The notes: generated from the letters alone by a model not told the origin. A stretch of DNA of 64,000 nt from Myxococcus sp. RHSTA-1-4 (GCF_020037125.1 NZ_JAIQDG010000040.1:1-64000), one strand, 5' to 3'. Counted from the first letter of the stretch, positions 15,717-25,256 are shown. Numbers and translations: made by a program.

Positions 15717-17681
15717 ATGACGCAGACGCAGGACACGTTCATCCAGCCGAAGGAGAAGTTCAGCCTCACCTCCCACGTGAAGAACCTGGAGGACTACAAG
15801 CGCCTCTACAAGAAGAGCCTGGAAGAGCCCGAGGCCTTCTGGGGCGAGATGGCCCAGCAGCTCACCTGGTTCCACAAGCCGGACACCATTCTGGACGTGG
15901 ACGCCGACCAGGTGGACTTCTCCTGGTTCGGCGGCGGCAAGCTGAACGTCGCCTTCAACTGCGTGGACCGCCACGCCAAGACGCGCCCCGGCAAGCCCGC
16001 CATCATCTGGGCCAAGAACGAGCCCGGCGAATATGAGGTCATCACCTTCCGCGACCTGCAGCACCACGTGGGCCGCGTGGCCAACGTGCTGAAGGCCCAC
16101 GGCGTGCGCAAGGGTGACCGCGTCTGCATCTACCTGCCCATGGTGCCGGAGCTCGCGTACACCATGCTGGCCTGCGCCCGCATCGGCGCGGTGCACTCGG
16201 TGGTGTTCGCCGGCTTCTCCTCCGAGGCCCTGCGCGAGCGCATCCTCGACTCGGGCGCGAAGGTGCTCGTCACCGCCAACGAGGGCCCGCGCGGCCCGAA
16301 GTTCGTGCCCACCAAGGCCATCGCCGACGAGGCGGTGGAGGGCCTCACCCAGGTGAGCTCCATCCTCGTCGTGCGGCGCACCCCCAAGGAGGTGCCCATG
16401 CGCGAGGACCGCGACTCCTGGCTGGACGTGGAGATGTCCAAGCACCGCGGCACCTGCCCCGCCGAGTGGATGGACGCCGAGGACCCGCTCTTCATCCTCT
16501 ACACCTCCGGCTCCACCGGGAAGCCCAAGGGCGTGCTGCACACCACCGGCGGCTATCTCGTCTATGCCGCCACGACGTTCCGCTACATCTTCGACATCCA
16601 GCCGGACGACGTGCACTTCTGTGCCGCGGACCTGGGCTGGGTGACGGGCCACAGCTACATCCTCTACGGGCCGCTGGCGATGGGCACCACCACCGTCATG
16701 TTCGAGTCCACCCCCACGTACCCGGACGCGGGCCGGCTGTGGCAGGTGGTGGACGACCTCAAGGCCACCATCCTCTACACCGCGCCCACCGCGCTGCGCG
16801 CCCTCATCAAGGAGGGCGACGGCTGGGTGAAGAAGTCCTCGCGCAAGTCGCTGCGCCTGCTCGGCTCCGTGGGAGAGCCCATCAACCCCGAGGTGTGGCG
16901 CTGGTACCACGACGTGCCGGGCGAGGGCCGCTGCCCCGTGGTGGACACGTGGTGGCAGACGGAGACGGGCGGCATCCTGATTGCGCCGCTGCCCGGCGCC
17001 ACCCCGTGCAAGCCCGGCTCGGCCACCCTGCCCTTCTTCGGCGTGGAGCCGGTGCTGGTGGACGACGAGGGCCGCGTCATCGAGGGCAACGGCGTCACCG
17101 GCAACCTGTGCCTGGCGCGCTCGTGGCCCGGGCAGGCACGCACGCTGTACGGCCACCACCAGCGCTTCGTGGAGACGTACTACTCGCGCTTCCCCCGCCT
17201 GTACTTCACCGGCGACGGCTGCCGCCGCGACGAGGACGGCTACTACTGGATTACCGGCCGCGTGGACGACGTGCTCAACGTCTCGGGCCACCGCCTGGGC
17301 ACCGCCGAGGTGGAGAGCGCGCTGGTGGCCCACGAGTCCGTCGCCGAGGCCGCCGTGGTGGGCTTCCCCCATGACCTCAAGGGCACCGGAGTGTGCGCTT
17401 TCGTCACCATGAAGCCGGACTGGCAGGACGCCTCGCCCGAGCAGATGGTGGGCGCGCTCAAGGAGCAGGTGCGCCACGTCATCGGCCCCATCGCCACGCC
17501 GGACCGTGTGGTTCTGGTCAACGGCCTGCCCAAGACGCGCTCCGGGAAGATTCTGCGCCGCATGCTGCGGAAGATTGCCTCGGGTGAGACGGAGAACCTG
17601 GGCGACGCCACCACCCTGGCCGACCCGGCCGTCCTCGATGAGTTGCTCGTCAAGGGCATGCCCACGCAGTCCAAGCGTTGA
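15717..17681 (+). CDS. acs: Acetyl-CoA synthetase
   Basis: This 654-residue enzyme, the usual length, converts acetate, ATP and CoA to acetyl-CoA, AMP and pyrophosphate in the cytoplasm. The AMP-binding motif YTSGSTGKPKGV, the WWQTETGG motif, the adenylation hinge YYWITGRVDDVLNVSGHRLG, and the C-terminal acetylation-site motif PKTRSGKILRR are all present. W in FCAADLGWVTGHSY agrees with the small acetate pocket. It sits in one operon with a porin, a DUF485 protein and the acetate permease. Activity is probably also regulated by lysine acetylation at the SGK site, as known for the family. Confidence 0.96.
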   Translation: MTQTQDTFIQPKEKFSLTSHVKNLEDYKRLYKKSLEEPEAFWGEMAQQLTWFHKPDTILDVDADQVDFSWFGGGKLNVAFNCVDRHAKTRPGKPAIIWAKNEPGEYEVITFRDLQHHVGRVANVLKAHGVRKGDRVCIYLPMVPELAYTMLACARIGAVHSVVFAGFSSEALRERILDSGAKVLVTANEGPRGPKFVPTKAIADEAVEGLTQVSSILVVRRTPKEVPMREDRDSWLDVEMSKHRGTCPAEWMDAEDPLFILYTSGSTGKPKGVLHTTGGYLVYAATTFRYIFDIQPDDVHFCAADLGWVTGHSYILYGPLAMGTTTVMFESTPTYPDAGRLWQVVDDLKATILYTAPTALRALIKEGDGWVKKSSRKSLRLLGSVGEPINPEVWRWYHDVPGEGRCPVVDTWWQTETGGILIAPLPGATPCKPGSATLPFFGVEPVLVDDEGRVIEGNGVTGNLCLARSWPGQARTLYGHHQRFVETYYSRFPRLYFTGDGCRRDEDGYYWITGRVDDVLNVSGHRLGTAEVESALVAHESVAEAAVVGFPHDLKGTGVCAFVTMKPDWQDASPEQMVGALKEQVRHVIGPIATPDRVVLVNGLPKTRSGKILRRMLRKIASGETENLGDATTLADPAVLDELLVKGMPTQSKR

Positions 17682-17695
17682 GAGGAGGAACGACG

Positions 17696-17980
17696 ATGTC
17701 CGCGAATTCCAAGGAGGAGGCGCTGGAAGCACTCGCCGCGTCACGCTGGCGCGTGGCGGCGGTGCTCACGGTGGCCACGCTGGTGGCGTACCTCGGCTTC
17801 ATCCTGCTGGTGGCCTTCAACAAGCCGCTGATGGGGCAGCAAATCACCCCCGGGCTGTCCGTCGGCATCCTGCTGGGCGCGCTCGTCATCCTCACCGCGT
17901 GGGGGCTGACGGGCATCTACATCGTCTGGGCGAACGGGAAGTACGACCGCGCCCTGCACCAACTCCGTGGCGGAAAGTGA
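17696..17980 (+). CDS. DUF485 small membrane protein, acetate permease partner
   Basis: This is a 94-residue protein from ATG 17696, preceded by AGAGGAGG. It has two membrane segments ([20 protein letters not shown] and [20 protein letters not shown]) followed by VWANGKYD, the conserved end of the DUF485 (YjcH-like) family. DUF485 genes lie between acs and actP in many bacteria and probably encode a small accessory of the permease. Spacing is 14 nt to acs and 7 nt to actP. Confidence 0.92.
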   Translation: MSANSKEEALEALAASRWRVAAVLTVATLVAYLGFILLVAFNKPLMGQQITPGLSVGILLGALVILTAWGLTGIYIVWANGKYDRALHQLRGGK

Positions 17981-17987
17981 GGACCGC

Positions 17988-19619
17988 ATGAACCCGACCG
18001 CAGCAGCAGGCACGCAGCTCGGCCAGCCCAACGCCACGGCCATCATCTTCTTCCTCCTCTTCGTTGGCATCACCCTGGCGATTACGTACTGGGCGGCGCG
18101 CAAGACGAAGACGACGTCCGAGTTCTTCGCCGCCGGTGGCGGCGTGAGCGCCATGCAGAACGGCTTCGCGCTGGCCGGCGACTACATGAGCGCGGCGAGC
18201 TTCCTCGGCATCGCGGGCCTGGTGGCCACGTCCGGCTTCGACGGCCTCATCTACTCCGTGGGCTGGCTGGTGGGCTGGCCGGTGGTGACGTTCCTCATCG
18301 CCGAGCCCCTGCGCAACCTGGGCAAGTACACCTTCGCGGACGTGGTGGCCTACCGGCTGAAGCAGACGCCGGTGCGCCTGTCCGCGGCGCTGGGCACCCT
18401 CACCGTGGTGAGCTTCTACCTGATTGCGCAGATGGTGGGCGCCGGCAACCTCATCCACCTGCTCTTCGGCCTGTCCTACGAGATGGCGGTCATCATCGTG
18501 GGCGCGGTGATGATTCTGTACGTGCTCTTCGGCGGGATGATTGCCACCACGTGGGTGCAGATCGTGAAGGCGGTGCTGCTGCTGGCGGGCGCGTCCGCCC
18601 TGGCCGGCGCGGTGCTCTACAAGTTCGGCTTCAACCCGCTCACCCTCTTCAACGAGGCGGCCACGGTGTACGGCCCGGAGACGCTGGCGCCCGGCAAGCT
18701 GGTGAGTAGCCCGCTGGAGGCCATCTCCCTGGGCGTGGCGCTGATGTTCGGCACGGCGGGCCTGCCGCACATCCTGATGCGCTTCTACACGGTGCCGGAC
18801 GCGAAGGCGGCGCGCAGCAGCGTGTTCTACGCCACGGGCCTCATCGGCTACTTCTACCTGGTGACGTTCATCCTCGGCTTCGGCGCGTCGGTGCTGGTGG
18901 GCCGGCAGGCGATTACCGGGGTGGACAAGGGCGGCAACATGGCGGCGCCCATGCTGGCGGAAGTGGTGGGCGGCACGGGCTTTTTGGGCTTCATCTCCGC
19001 GGTGGCCTTCGCCACCATCCTCGCGGTGGTGGCCGGCCTGACGCTGTCCGGCGCGGCGGCGCTGTCCCACGACTTGTGGTCCAGCGTGGTGCGCAAGGGC
19101 AAGGCGCCCGAGCACGAGCAGCTCCAGGTGGCGAGGCTGGCCAGCCTCGTGCTCGGCGTGCTGGCGGTGCTGCTGGGCGTGGCCTTCAAGGGGCAGAACG
19201 TGGCCTTCATGGTGGGCCTGGCCTTCGCCATCGCCGCGAGCGCCAACTTCCCCGCCCTGCTGCTGTCCATGGCCTGGAAGCGCTTCACCACGAATGGCGC
19301 GGTGGCCAGCATGCTGACGGGCGCGGGCAGCGCGGTGGTGCTCATCTTCCTGTCGCCCACGGTGCAGGTGGACCTGCTGAAGAACGCCACGGCGCTCTTC
19401 CCGCTGAAGAACCCGGGCATCATCACCATTCCCCTGGCCTTCGCCGTGGGCGTGCTGGTGTCGCTGATGTTCCCGGAGCAGGAGGCCTCCGACCGCTTCG
19501 CGGAGGTGAAGCACCGGATGCACGTGGGCGCGGCGAAGCCCACGATGCCCGCGCCGGAGGTGCCCGCGTCGACCGCCACGGGCACGCCGCCCGCGGTGCC
19601 CACGCCCGGCCAGGCCTGA
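17988..19619 (+). CDS. actP: Cation/acetate symporter
   Basis: This is a 543-residue SSS-family permease with about 13 hydrophobic segments. Characteristic stretches are [43 protein letters not shown] and [21 protein letters not shown], all typical of ActP. It imports acetate with sodium across the inner membrane and feeds acs. ATG 17988 follows GTGAGGA at good spacing. An in-frame upstream GTG at 17967 would overlap the DUF485 gene and is less likely. The last ~25 residues are a proline/alanine-rich tail not usual in the family. Confidence 0.93.
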   Translation: MNPTAAAGTQLGQPNATAIIFFLLFVGITLAITYWAARKTKTTSEFFAAGGGVSAMQNGFALAGDYMSAASFLGIAGLVATSGFDGLIYSVGWLVGWPVVTFLIAEPLRNLGKYTFADVVAYRLKQTPVRLSAALGTLTVVSFYLIAQMVGAGNLIHLLFGLSYEMAVIIVGAVMILYVLFGGMIATTWVQIVKAVLLLAGASALAGAVLYKFGFNPLTLFNEAATVYGPETLAPGKLVSSPLEAISLGVALMFGTAGLPHILMRFYTVPDAKAARSSVFYATGLIGYFYLVTFILGFGASVLVGRQAITGVDKGGNMAAPMLAEVVGGTGFLGFISAVAFATILAVVAGLTLSGAAALSHDLWSSVVRKGKAPEHEQLQVARLASLVLGVLAVLLGVAFKGQNVAFMVGLAFAIAASANFPALLLSMAWKRFTTNGAVASMLTGAGSAVVLIFLSPTVQVDLLKNATALFPLKNPGIITIPLAFAVGVLVSLMFPEQEASDRFAEVKHRMHVGAAKPTMPAPEVPASTATGTPPAVPTPGQA

Positions 19620-19661
19620 CACGACTTTGCCCTCCTTCCTCCTCCTCGAAGGGAGGGCAAG

Positions 19662-19707
19662 GGACGGGGCCCGGGCCACCAAGGGGTCCGGGTCCCGTCC
19701 TTACTTT
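19662..19707 (+). terminator. Rho-independent terminator of acetate operon
   Basis: GGACGGGGCCCGG at 19662-19674 pairs with CCGGGTCCCGTCC at 19688-19700 (12 of 13 positions), followed by TTACTTT. It lies 42 nt after the actP stop codon and ahead of the potassium channel gene. Confidence 0.7.
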
Positions 19708-19738
19708 CCAATGGGCCCGGGGCGCCTAGACTGGCGCC

Positions 19739-20566
19739 GTGTCCAGGAAAACCGAGCAGAGCCCGGCGGGCGGCCTCCGCGCCCGGATGCACGAAGTCAT
19801 CTTCGAATCCGACACACCCGCGGGGAAGTCCTTCGACATCGCCCTGCTGTGGGCCATCCTCTTCAGCGTCGCCGCGGTGATGATGGAGAGCGTGGCCGGG
19901 GTGCGCGAGCGGTTCGGCCTCGAGCTGCGCGCCCTGGAGTGGGGCTTCACGGTGCTGTTCACCGTGGAGTACGTGCTACGGCTCATCGCCGTCCGCCGGC
20001 CGCTGGCCTACGCGCTCAGCTTCTTCGGACTGGTGGACCTGCTGGCCATCCTCCCCACCTTCCTGAGCGTGTTCTTCCCCGGGGCCCAGTCCCTGCTGGT
20101 CATCCGGGCGGTGCGGATGCTGCGCGTCTTCCGCGTGCTCAAGCTGGCCCACCTGCTGGGAGAGGCGGAGGTGCTGCTCACCGCGCTGCGCGCCAGCCGG
20201 CCGAAAATCACCGTCTTCCTCGGCGGCGTGCTCAGCGTCGTCGTCGTCATGGGCTCGGTGATGTACCTGGTGGAGGGCGAGAAGCACGGCTTCGACAACA
20301 TCCCCCGGGCCATGTACTGGGCCATCGTCACGATGACGACGGTGGGCTTCGGCGACATCACCCCCAAGACGGTGCTCGGGCAGTTCATCGCCTCCGTGCT
20401 GATGGTGCTGGGCTACGGCGTGCTCGCGGTGCCCACCGGCATCGTCTCCGTGGAGCTGGCCGCCGCCACCCGCCACTCCGTGGACACGCGCGCCTGCCCC
20501 GGCTGCGGCGTCCAGGGCCACGACCTGGACGCACGGTACTGCAAGAACTGCGGCCACTCCCTCTAG
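19739..20566 (+). CDS. Voltage-gated-type potassium channel with C-terminal zinc ribbon
   Basis: This is a 275-residue protein with six membrane segments. S4 carries regularly spaced arginines (VIRAVRMLRVFRVLKLAHLL). The pore filter TMTTVGFGD is intact, so it should conduct potassium across the inner membrane. After S6 there is a short zinc-ribbon (CPGCG...YCKNCG) in place of the usual cytoplasmic regulatory domain; its role is unknown. The start is GTG 19739; no strong ribosome site is seen. The stop TAG lies within a CTAG shared with the convergent sigma factor gene. Confidence 0.88.
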   Translation: MSRKTEQSPAGGLRARMHEVIFESDTPAGKSFDIALLWAILFSVAAVMMESVAGVRERFGLELRALEWGFTVLFTVEYVLRLIAVRRPLAYALSFFGLVDLLAILPTFLSVFFPGAQSLLVIRAVRMLRVFRVLKLAHLLGEAEVLLTALRASRPKITVFLGGVLSVVVVMGSVMYLVEGEKHGFDNIPRAMYWAIVTMTTVGFGDITPKTVLGQFIASVLMVLGYGVLAVPTGIVSVELAAATRHSVDTRACPGCGVQGHDLDARYCKNCGHSL

Positions 20567-21384
20567 GGAGAGGCCCGCGCCGGCCCGGCGCCGTGGAGCG
20601 CCTGCCGCACCGCCGCGCGCACGGGCGCGGGCACCTCGTCCCCCGGAATGCGGCGGCAGAGGGAGACGGTGCGCTTGAGGGAGTCACAGGCCTCGGCGCA
20701 GCGCGGGCAGCGCCCCAGGTGCTCCTCGATGCGGGCACAGGCGGCCTGGTCGATGTCCTGGCCCGCGTACTCGGACAGCTCCTGGGCCAGCTCCGGGCAG
20801 CCATGTCCGCCGGCCGCGGCGTTCTCTCCCATGAGCGTGGCCAGGTGCTCGCGAAGCTGCATCCGCGCGCGGTGCAGCCGGCTCTTGAGCGCCCTCACCT
20901 CGATGCCCACCACCTTCGCGGCCTCCTCGGCGGACAGGCCCTCCACGTCCCGGAGGATGAGCGTCTCGCGGTAGTTCTCGGGCAGCGCGAGGATGGCGGC
21001 CTGGAGCACCTCTCCCATCTGCCGCGCATGGGAGACCTCGTCGGGAGGCTGCCCCTCGGTGGGCACCTCGGACGCGGCGGGTGAGTCGAGCGACAGGTGC
21101 TCCTCGGGCACGCCCGCCCGCCGGCGCCGCGTCCGGAAGCAGTGGCTGCGAGCCACCTGGTAGAGCCAGGTGGACAGCTCCGCGTCTCCACGGAAGGCGT
21201 GCAGGCCCTTGAAGGCGGTCAGCAGCGTCTCCTGGAGCACCTCCTTGGCGTCCTCCTCCGAGCCGCACATGCGCAGGCCGAACCGGTACACCTGGCGCTC
21301 ATGACGGTTGAGCAACTCCTCCAGGGCACCCTCATCGCCCTGTCGTGCCGCCACAATCAGCTCTTCGTCACTTCTCGCCGCCAT
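20563..21384 (-). CDS. ECF sigma factor with fused zinc-finger (anti-sigma-like) domain
   Basis: This is a 273-residue protein. Region 2 is seen as YRFGLRMCGSEEDAKEVLQETLL and TWLYQVARSHCFRTRRRR. Region 4 is ILALPENYRETLILRDVEGLSAEEAAKVVG...LKSRLHRAR. After residue ~190 a zf-HC2 motif follows (H...C-x-x-C: RIEEHLGRCPRCAEACDSL), the module normally found at the N-terminus of anti-sigma factors. The fusion may make activity self-regulated by redox state or zinc. It has no separate anti-sigma gene next to it. It ends on the CTAG tetranucleotide that also carries the stop of the channel gene. Confidence 0.9.
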   Translation of the reverse strand: MAARSDEELIVAARQGDEGALEELLNRHERQVYRFGLRMCGSEEDAKEVLQETLLTAFKGLHAFRGDAELSTWLYQVARSHCFRTRRRRAGVPEEHLSLDSPAASEVPTEGQPPDEVSHARQMGEVLQAAILALPENYRETLILRDVEGLSAEEAAKVVGIEVRALKSRLHRARMQLREHLATLMGENAAAGGHGCPELAQELSEYAGQDIDQAACARIEEHLGRCPRCAEACDSLKRTVSLCRRIPGDEVPAPVRAAVRQALHGAGPARASP

Positions 21385-21786
21385 ACCTGTCCTCCTCGAA
21401 GCCGCCCACCCCGGACCGGCTGACGGGGGAGCAGGCGCCCGGCCCCGCGTCCGCCATGCCGGAGAATGCTCATTCCACCGGCGTGGCGCCCACGGGGCGG
21501 AGAGTCGTTCGATAACGCGTCTTCAACGAATCGCTATCTCATCGGAGACCGCGCCAACCGCAAGGTCCTTCTCCGCGACGGGGCACGAAACGCATCCGCA
21601 GCCAGGGGTGCCCCCCGGCGGAGGCCGGGGCCGGGAGCGCGGCCGCCACCGTGTCCGGGACGACTCCGGCCTCCGACTCCAGGGCAGAGGGTTGACGCGA
21701 AAGCCACGGTAACGTTTTCCACTCACGCGCATTGGAGCGGAGCGGCCCCCGCACGGTATGGCGGTGGGTAGCATGGGGGGAACCGG
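21385..21786. other. 402-nt intergenic region between divergent genes
   Basis: No convincing gene is seen. It must hold the divergent promoters of the ECF sigma factor and the methyltransferase. A perfect 7-bp hairpin (CCCCGGC at 21613-21619, GCCGGGG at 21624-21630) lies in the middle without a T-run. TTGACG at 21692-21697 could be a -35 box for the methyltransferase, but no good -10 follows at 17 nt. The stretch 21700-21735 is less G+C-rich than its surroundings. Confidence 0.4.
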
Positions 21787-23367
21787 ATGCGGCGAGCTGG
21801 CTACAGGCAACGGGGGGTGGACGAGGAGAGGCTCGTCCATCAGTTCCCCGGGCTGGACCGCAAGGCGGTGGGCGCCTTCTTCACCCCCGCGCCGCTGGTG
21901 GAACGCACGCTGGCGCTCGCGCTGGCGCACCTGGGCGAGGGCCCGCTCACCGTGGTGGACCCGGCCTGTGGCGCGGGCGCGTTCCTCACGGCGGCGGCAC
22001 GGCTGCGGCCCGACGCGCGGCTGTGCGGCCTGGAGCTGGACCCGGAGGTGGCGCGCGTCTGCCAGGCCCGGGTGCCCGGCGCGGACGTGCGCGCGGGCGA
22101 TGCACTCCGGGGCGGGCTGGAGCCGCTGCTCGCCGCCACGCCGCCGGAGCACCGGGAGCTGTGGGTGGGCAACCCGCCCTACAACGGTACCTCGCCGGTG
22201 CTGAAGGACGCGGGCGCCTACGCCCGGCTGCGCGCGCTGCTGCCCCTGGCCCTGCCGCCCGGCACCAGCCTGCGCGACGACTTCGCCTTCTTCCTCCTGG
22301 TGGCCGCGCACCGGCTGGTGTCGCGCCCGGGAGTGCTCGCCTTCATCACCCCCGCGACGTTGCTGGACGCCTTCCTCTACGCCCCGCTGCGCCAGTCCCT
22401 GCTGGACACACTGGCCCTGCGGGAGGTGGTGGACCTGGGGCCCGGCGTCTTCCGTGGCACGCAGGTGCGCACCTGCATCACCGTGTGGTCCTCGCTGCCG
22501 GGCGCCCGCGCCGCGCCCCGCTTCGAGCGCCAGGACGGCGGCTGGCGGGACTTCACGCCCGTGGCGCCCGAGTGGCGTCTGGTCCCCACGGCGCCGGAGG
22601 CCGAGGCGCTGGACGCACGCTGGCGCGCGGAAGGTGAGCCGCTCACCACGCTCGTCCCGGTGAGCCTGCCCGGGGTGAAGACGCGCTTCGACGAGCTGCT
22701 GGTGGACGCGGACCCGGAGCGGCTGCTGGCCCGCCTGCGCGCCTTCGCCCTGGCCCGCGAAGAGGCGCTTCCCGACTTCGCCCGGGCGCATGGGCTCCCG
22801 GAGGCACTGCTGCCCAAGCTGCGCGCGCTGAAGGCGGGCCCGCCCCTGGAGGTGGACCCGGGCCACGTGCGTCCCTTCTTCCGCTACGGGGGCGCGCGCC
22901 ACCGGGGCACGGTGCCGCCCGAGGCCCGCGCGTACTGCTACCTGGACCGGCGCCTCATCCCCCGCGGAGACCACCGGCTGCGCGGGCCGTATGACCCGCA
23001 CCTGGGCGCGGTGAAGCTCCTCTTCAACGTGCGCGAGCTGCCCCTGTCGGCGGCGCTGCTGGAGGAGGAGGGCTGCGTCCACGACCACCGGCACGCCCGC
23101 TTCGCGCCGCTGTACGTCCCCCAGCGCCTGCGGGACGAGGGCCTGGTCGTCACCCGCTCCGTGTCGACGCTGGCGGAGCTGGGGCCGCTGGTGCCCAACC
23201 TCTCGCCCCGGGGGCAGGTCTGGGCGGACTCGCTGGGGGGGCCCCTGCCCGCCTTCCGGGCGCTCGTGCGGTTCCTCAACGGGCCCGAGGTCCAGGGCCT
23301 CTGGGCACCGGCCTTCGGTGCTTCACGCGTGGTGCCGGTGCCGCTGGGGAAGCCGGAAGCGAAGTGA
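21787..23367 (+). CDS. N6-adenine DNA methyltransferase, apparently solitary
   Basis: This is a 526-residue protein. Motif X/FxTP is AFFTP (~33-37), SAM motif I is VVDPACGAGAFLTAAARL, and the catalytic motif IV is WVGNPPYNG, together defining a gamma-type N6-adenine methylase. The C-terminal ~280 residues may carry target recognition, as in type IIG enzymes. No PD-(D/E)xK or other endonuclease motif is evident, and no restriction gene lies next to it. It may be an orphan methylase, or an RNA or protein methylase of the same NPPY class. ATG 21787 follows a G-rich ribosome site. Confidence 0.82.
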   Translation: MRRAGYRQRGVDEERLVHQFPGLDRKAVGAFFTPAPLVERTLALALAHLGEGPLTVVDPACGAGAFLTAAARLRPDARLCGLELDPEVARVCQARVPGADVRAGDALRGGLEPLLAATPPEHRELWVGNPPYNGTSPVLKDAGAYARLRALLPLALPPGTSLRDDFAFFLLVAAHRLVSRPGVLAFITPATLLDAFLYAPLRQSLLDTLALREVVDLGPGVFRGTQVRTCITVWSSLPGARAAPRFERQDGGWRDFTPVAPEWRLVPTAPEAEALDARWRAEGEPLTTLVPVSLPGVKTRFDELLVDADPERLLARLRAFALAREEALPDFARAHGLPEALLPKLRALKAGPPLEVDPGHVRPFFRYGGARHRGTVPPEARAYCYLDRRLIPRGDHRLRGPYDPHLGAVKLLFNVRELPLSAALLEEEGCVHDHRHARFAPLYVPQRLRDEGLVVTRSVSTLAELGPLVPNLSPRGQVWADSLGGPLPAFRALVRFLNGPEVQGLWAPAFGASRVVPVPLGKPEAK

Positions 23368-23482
23368 AGGCTCCCAGTGGTTTCGCTCGCCGGCCCGCAC
23401 GGTTTCCAGGGCGCCGGGCGCTCCGGGTGGCTAGTGTCCACCTTCGCTTCGTAGCGACCTACCCAGGAGGAAGGACCCACCC

Positions 23483-24154
23483 ATGAAGATTCACTCCCTG
23501 CTGACCGCCGCCGCTCTCTTCGCCGCCGCTCCCGCGCTGGCCCAGGCCCCGCAGGCCGCGCCCAAGGCCCAGGAGAAGGCCAAGGGAGACAAGGCGCAGG
23601 CCGCGCCCCAGGCCCAGGACAAGGCCAAGGGCGAGAAGGCCCAGGGCCAGGGGGCTCCGGACGCGGGTGCGCCGGCGCAGGCCAAGAAGCCCGCGCCGAA
23701 GAAGGGAGAGACGGCGAAGGCCCTGGTGAAGGACGCCGAGGGCAAGGACGTGGGTGAAATCACGTTCGAGCAGACGGCCCAGGGCGTGCTGGTGAAGGGC
23801 ACCCTGAGCAACCTGCCGCCGGGCCAGCACGCCTTCCACATCCACGAGACGGGCAAGTGCGAGGCCCCGGACTTCAAGACGGCGGGTGGCCACTTCAACC
23901 CGCACAAGAAGGCCCACGGCATCATGTCGCCCAAGGGCAAGCACGCGGGTGACCTGCCCAACCTCTACGTGGGCCAGGACGGCCGCGCGCAATTCGACTT
24001 CTTCGCCCAGAACGGACTCACCCTGAAGTCCATGTTCGACAAGGACGGCTCGGCGGCGATGGTGCACACCAAGGAGGACGACTACTACTCCGACCCGACC
24101 GGTGACGCGGGTGGCCGCATCGCCTGCGGCGTGGTGGAGAAGTCCCAGCAGTAG
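23483..24154 (+). CDS. sodC: Periplasmic Cu/Zn superoxide dismutase
   Basis: This is a 223-residue precursor with Sec signal peptide (MKIHSLLTAAALFAAAPALA). A ~55-residue Ala/Lys/Gln-rich spacer of repeated KAQ/AQD units follows, then the SodC beta-barrel. Copper and zinc ligands are in HAFHIHETGKC, GGHFNP, HGIMSPKGKHAGDLPNL and AAMVHTKEDDY; the disulphide/active-site arginine block is GGRIACGVV. It should convert periplasmic superoxide to peroxide. The spacer is unusual and may be a flexible tether or wall/LPS-binding region. ATG 23483 is preceded by AGGAGGAAGG. Confidence 0.95.
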   Translation: MKIHSLLTAAALFAAAPALAQAPQAAPKAQEKAKGDKAQAAPQAQDKAKGEKAQGQGAPDAGAPAQAKKPAPKKGETAKALVKDAEGKDVGEITFEQTAQGVLVKGTLSNLPPGQHAFHIHETGKCEAPDFKTAGGHFNPHKKAHGIMSPKGKHAGDLPNLYVGQDGRAQFDFFAQNGLTLKSMFDKDGSAAMVHTKEDDYYSDPTGDAGGRIACGVVEKSQQ

Positions 24155-24261
24155 GTAGCCCGCGCGGCGGGTGCCTCTCCCTTCACGGAGAGGCCCCCCG
24201 CGCCTCCAGCGCCAGGGCGGCACTTGCAGGGGACCGCGCGTTGGAGTTGTAACCCGTCCCC

Positions 24262-25143
24262 ATGCGACGACTCCCCGCCCGCTATTTCCCGCTCTACCTC
24301 GCGGCGGCCCTCCTGGCGCTCACCTCCGGCTGCCGCTGCACTCCGGCGGGAGAAGCCGCCAGAGAGGACTACGCCCAGGCGCGCAGCGGCTTCAAGACGA
24401 CGCTGCTCCGGAAGGGGCCCTCTCCACAGGAGGGAGAAGCGGTCGAGGCCCTCCCGGGCGCGACCCGGGTGACCTATCGCTCGGGAGACCTGGACCTCAC
24501 CGCGTTCGTCAGCGAGGTCCCCCAGGATGGGAAGAAGCATCCCGCGGTGCTCTTCCTCCACGGAGGCTTCGCGTTCGGCCAGGAGGACTGGGAGATGTCG
24601 GGCCCCCTTCGCGAGGCGGGCTTCGTGGTGATGACGCCCCTGCTGCGCGGAGAGAACGGACAGCCGGGCACCTTCAGCTTCTTCTATGACGAGGTGGACG
24701 ACGTGCTGGCCGCGGCGGACGCGCTCGCCCGGGTGCCGGGCGTGGACGCCTCCCGCATCTACGTGTCCGGACACAGCGTGGGAGGAACCCTGGCGCTGCT
24801 GGCGGCCCAGTCCTCCCGCGCCTTCAAGGCCGCCACGTCGCTCTCCGGCTCTCCGGACCAGGAGGGCTTCATCGAGGGACGCGAGGACATCGTCCCCTTC
24901 GCCATGGCGGACCCGCGCGAAATCAAGATGCGCTCCCCCGGGGCCTTCGCCAGCAGCTTCAAGTGCCCCACCCGGCTCTTCTTCGGCAGCGAGGAGTCCT
25001 ACTTCGGCGAGAAGTCCCTGAAGACGGCCCTGCACGCGCGGAAGGCCGGACTGGACGTGGATGCCCACTCCATCCCCGGCGACCACTTCAGCTCGGTGCC
25101 GGAGGGCCTCCAGAAGAGCATCGCGTTCTTCCGCGCCAACTGA
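24262..25143 (+). CDS. Lipoprotein alpha/beta hydrolase (dienelactone hydrolase/prolyl-oligopeptidase type)
   Basis: This is a 293-residue protein. The signal peptide ends in the lipobox LTSGC, so it is membrane-anchored outside the cytoplasm. The alpha/beta hydrolase core has an oxyanion region AVLFLHGGFAFG, the nucleophile elbow GHSVGG (catalytic Ser) and a C-terminal histidine in PGDHFSSV; the acid is probably in FFGSEESYF or the loop before it. It may be an esterase or peptidase; the substrate is unknown. It lies 107 nt downstream of sodC and is probably separately expressed. Confidence 0.8.
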   Translation: MRRLPARYFPLYLAAALLALTSGCRCTPAGEAAREDYAQARSGFKTTLLRKGPSPQEGEAVEALPGATRVTYRSGDLDLTAFVSEVPQDGKKHPAVLFLHGGFAFGQEDWEMSGPLREAGFVVMTPLLRGENGQPGTFSFFYDEVDDVLAAADALARVPGVDASRIYVSGHSVGGTLALLAAQSSRAFKAATSLSGSPDQEGFIEGREDIVPFAMADPREIKMRSPGAFASSFKCPTRLFFGSEESYFGEKSLKTALHARKAGLDVDAHSIPGDHFSSVPEGLQKSIAFFRAN

Positions 25144-25256
25144 GGCTCGCTTCGGAGAGCGGCGCGCTCAGGGCACCGGACGCGCCTCCTTCACCGGCGT
25201 GAAGCGCAGGTCCTGGAAGCCGTAGCCGAGGCGGCATGGCGCCGCGTGCCAGCCGC

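Noticed and set aside
21500-21540. Third copy of the 120-bp repeat suggested by CAACGAATCGCTATC
   Set aside because: Only a dozen bases resemble the core and flanking sequence does not align; judged chance.
21692-21720. Sigma70 promoter for the methyltransferase
   Set aside because: TTGACG is present but no acceptable -10 element lies 16-18 nt downstream.
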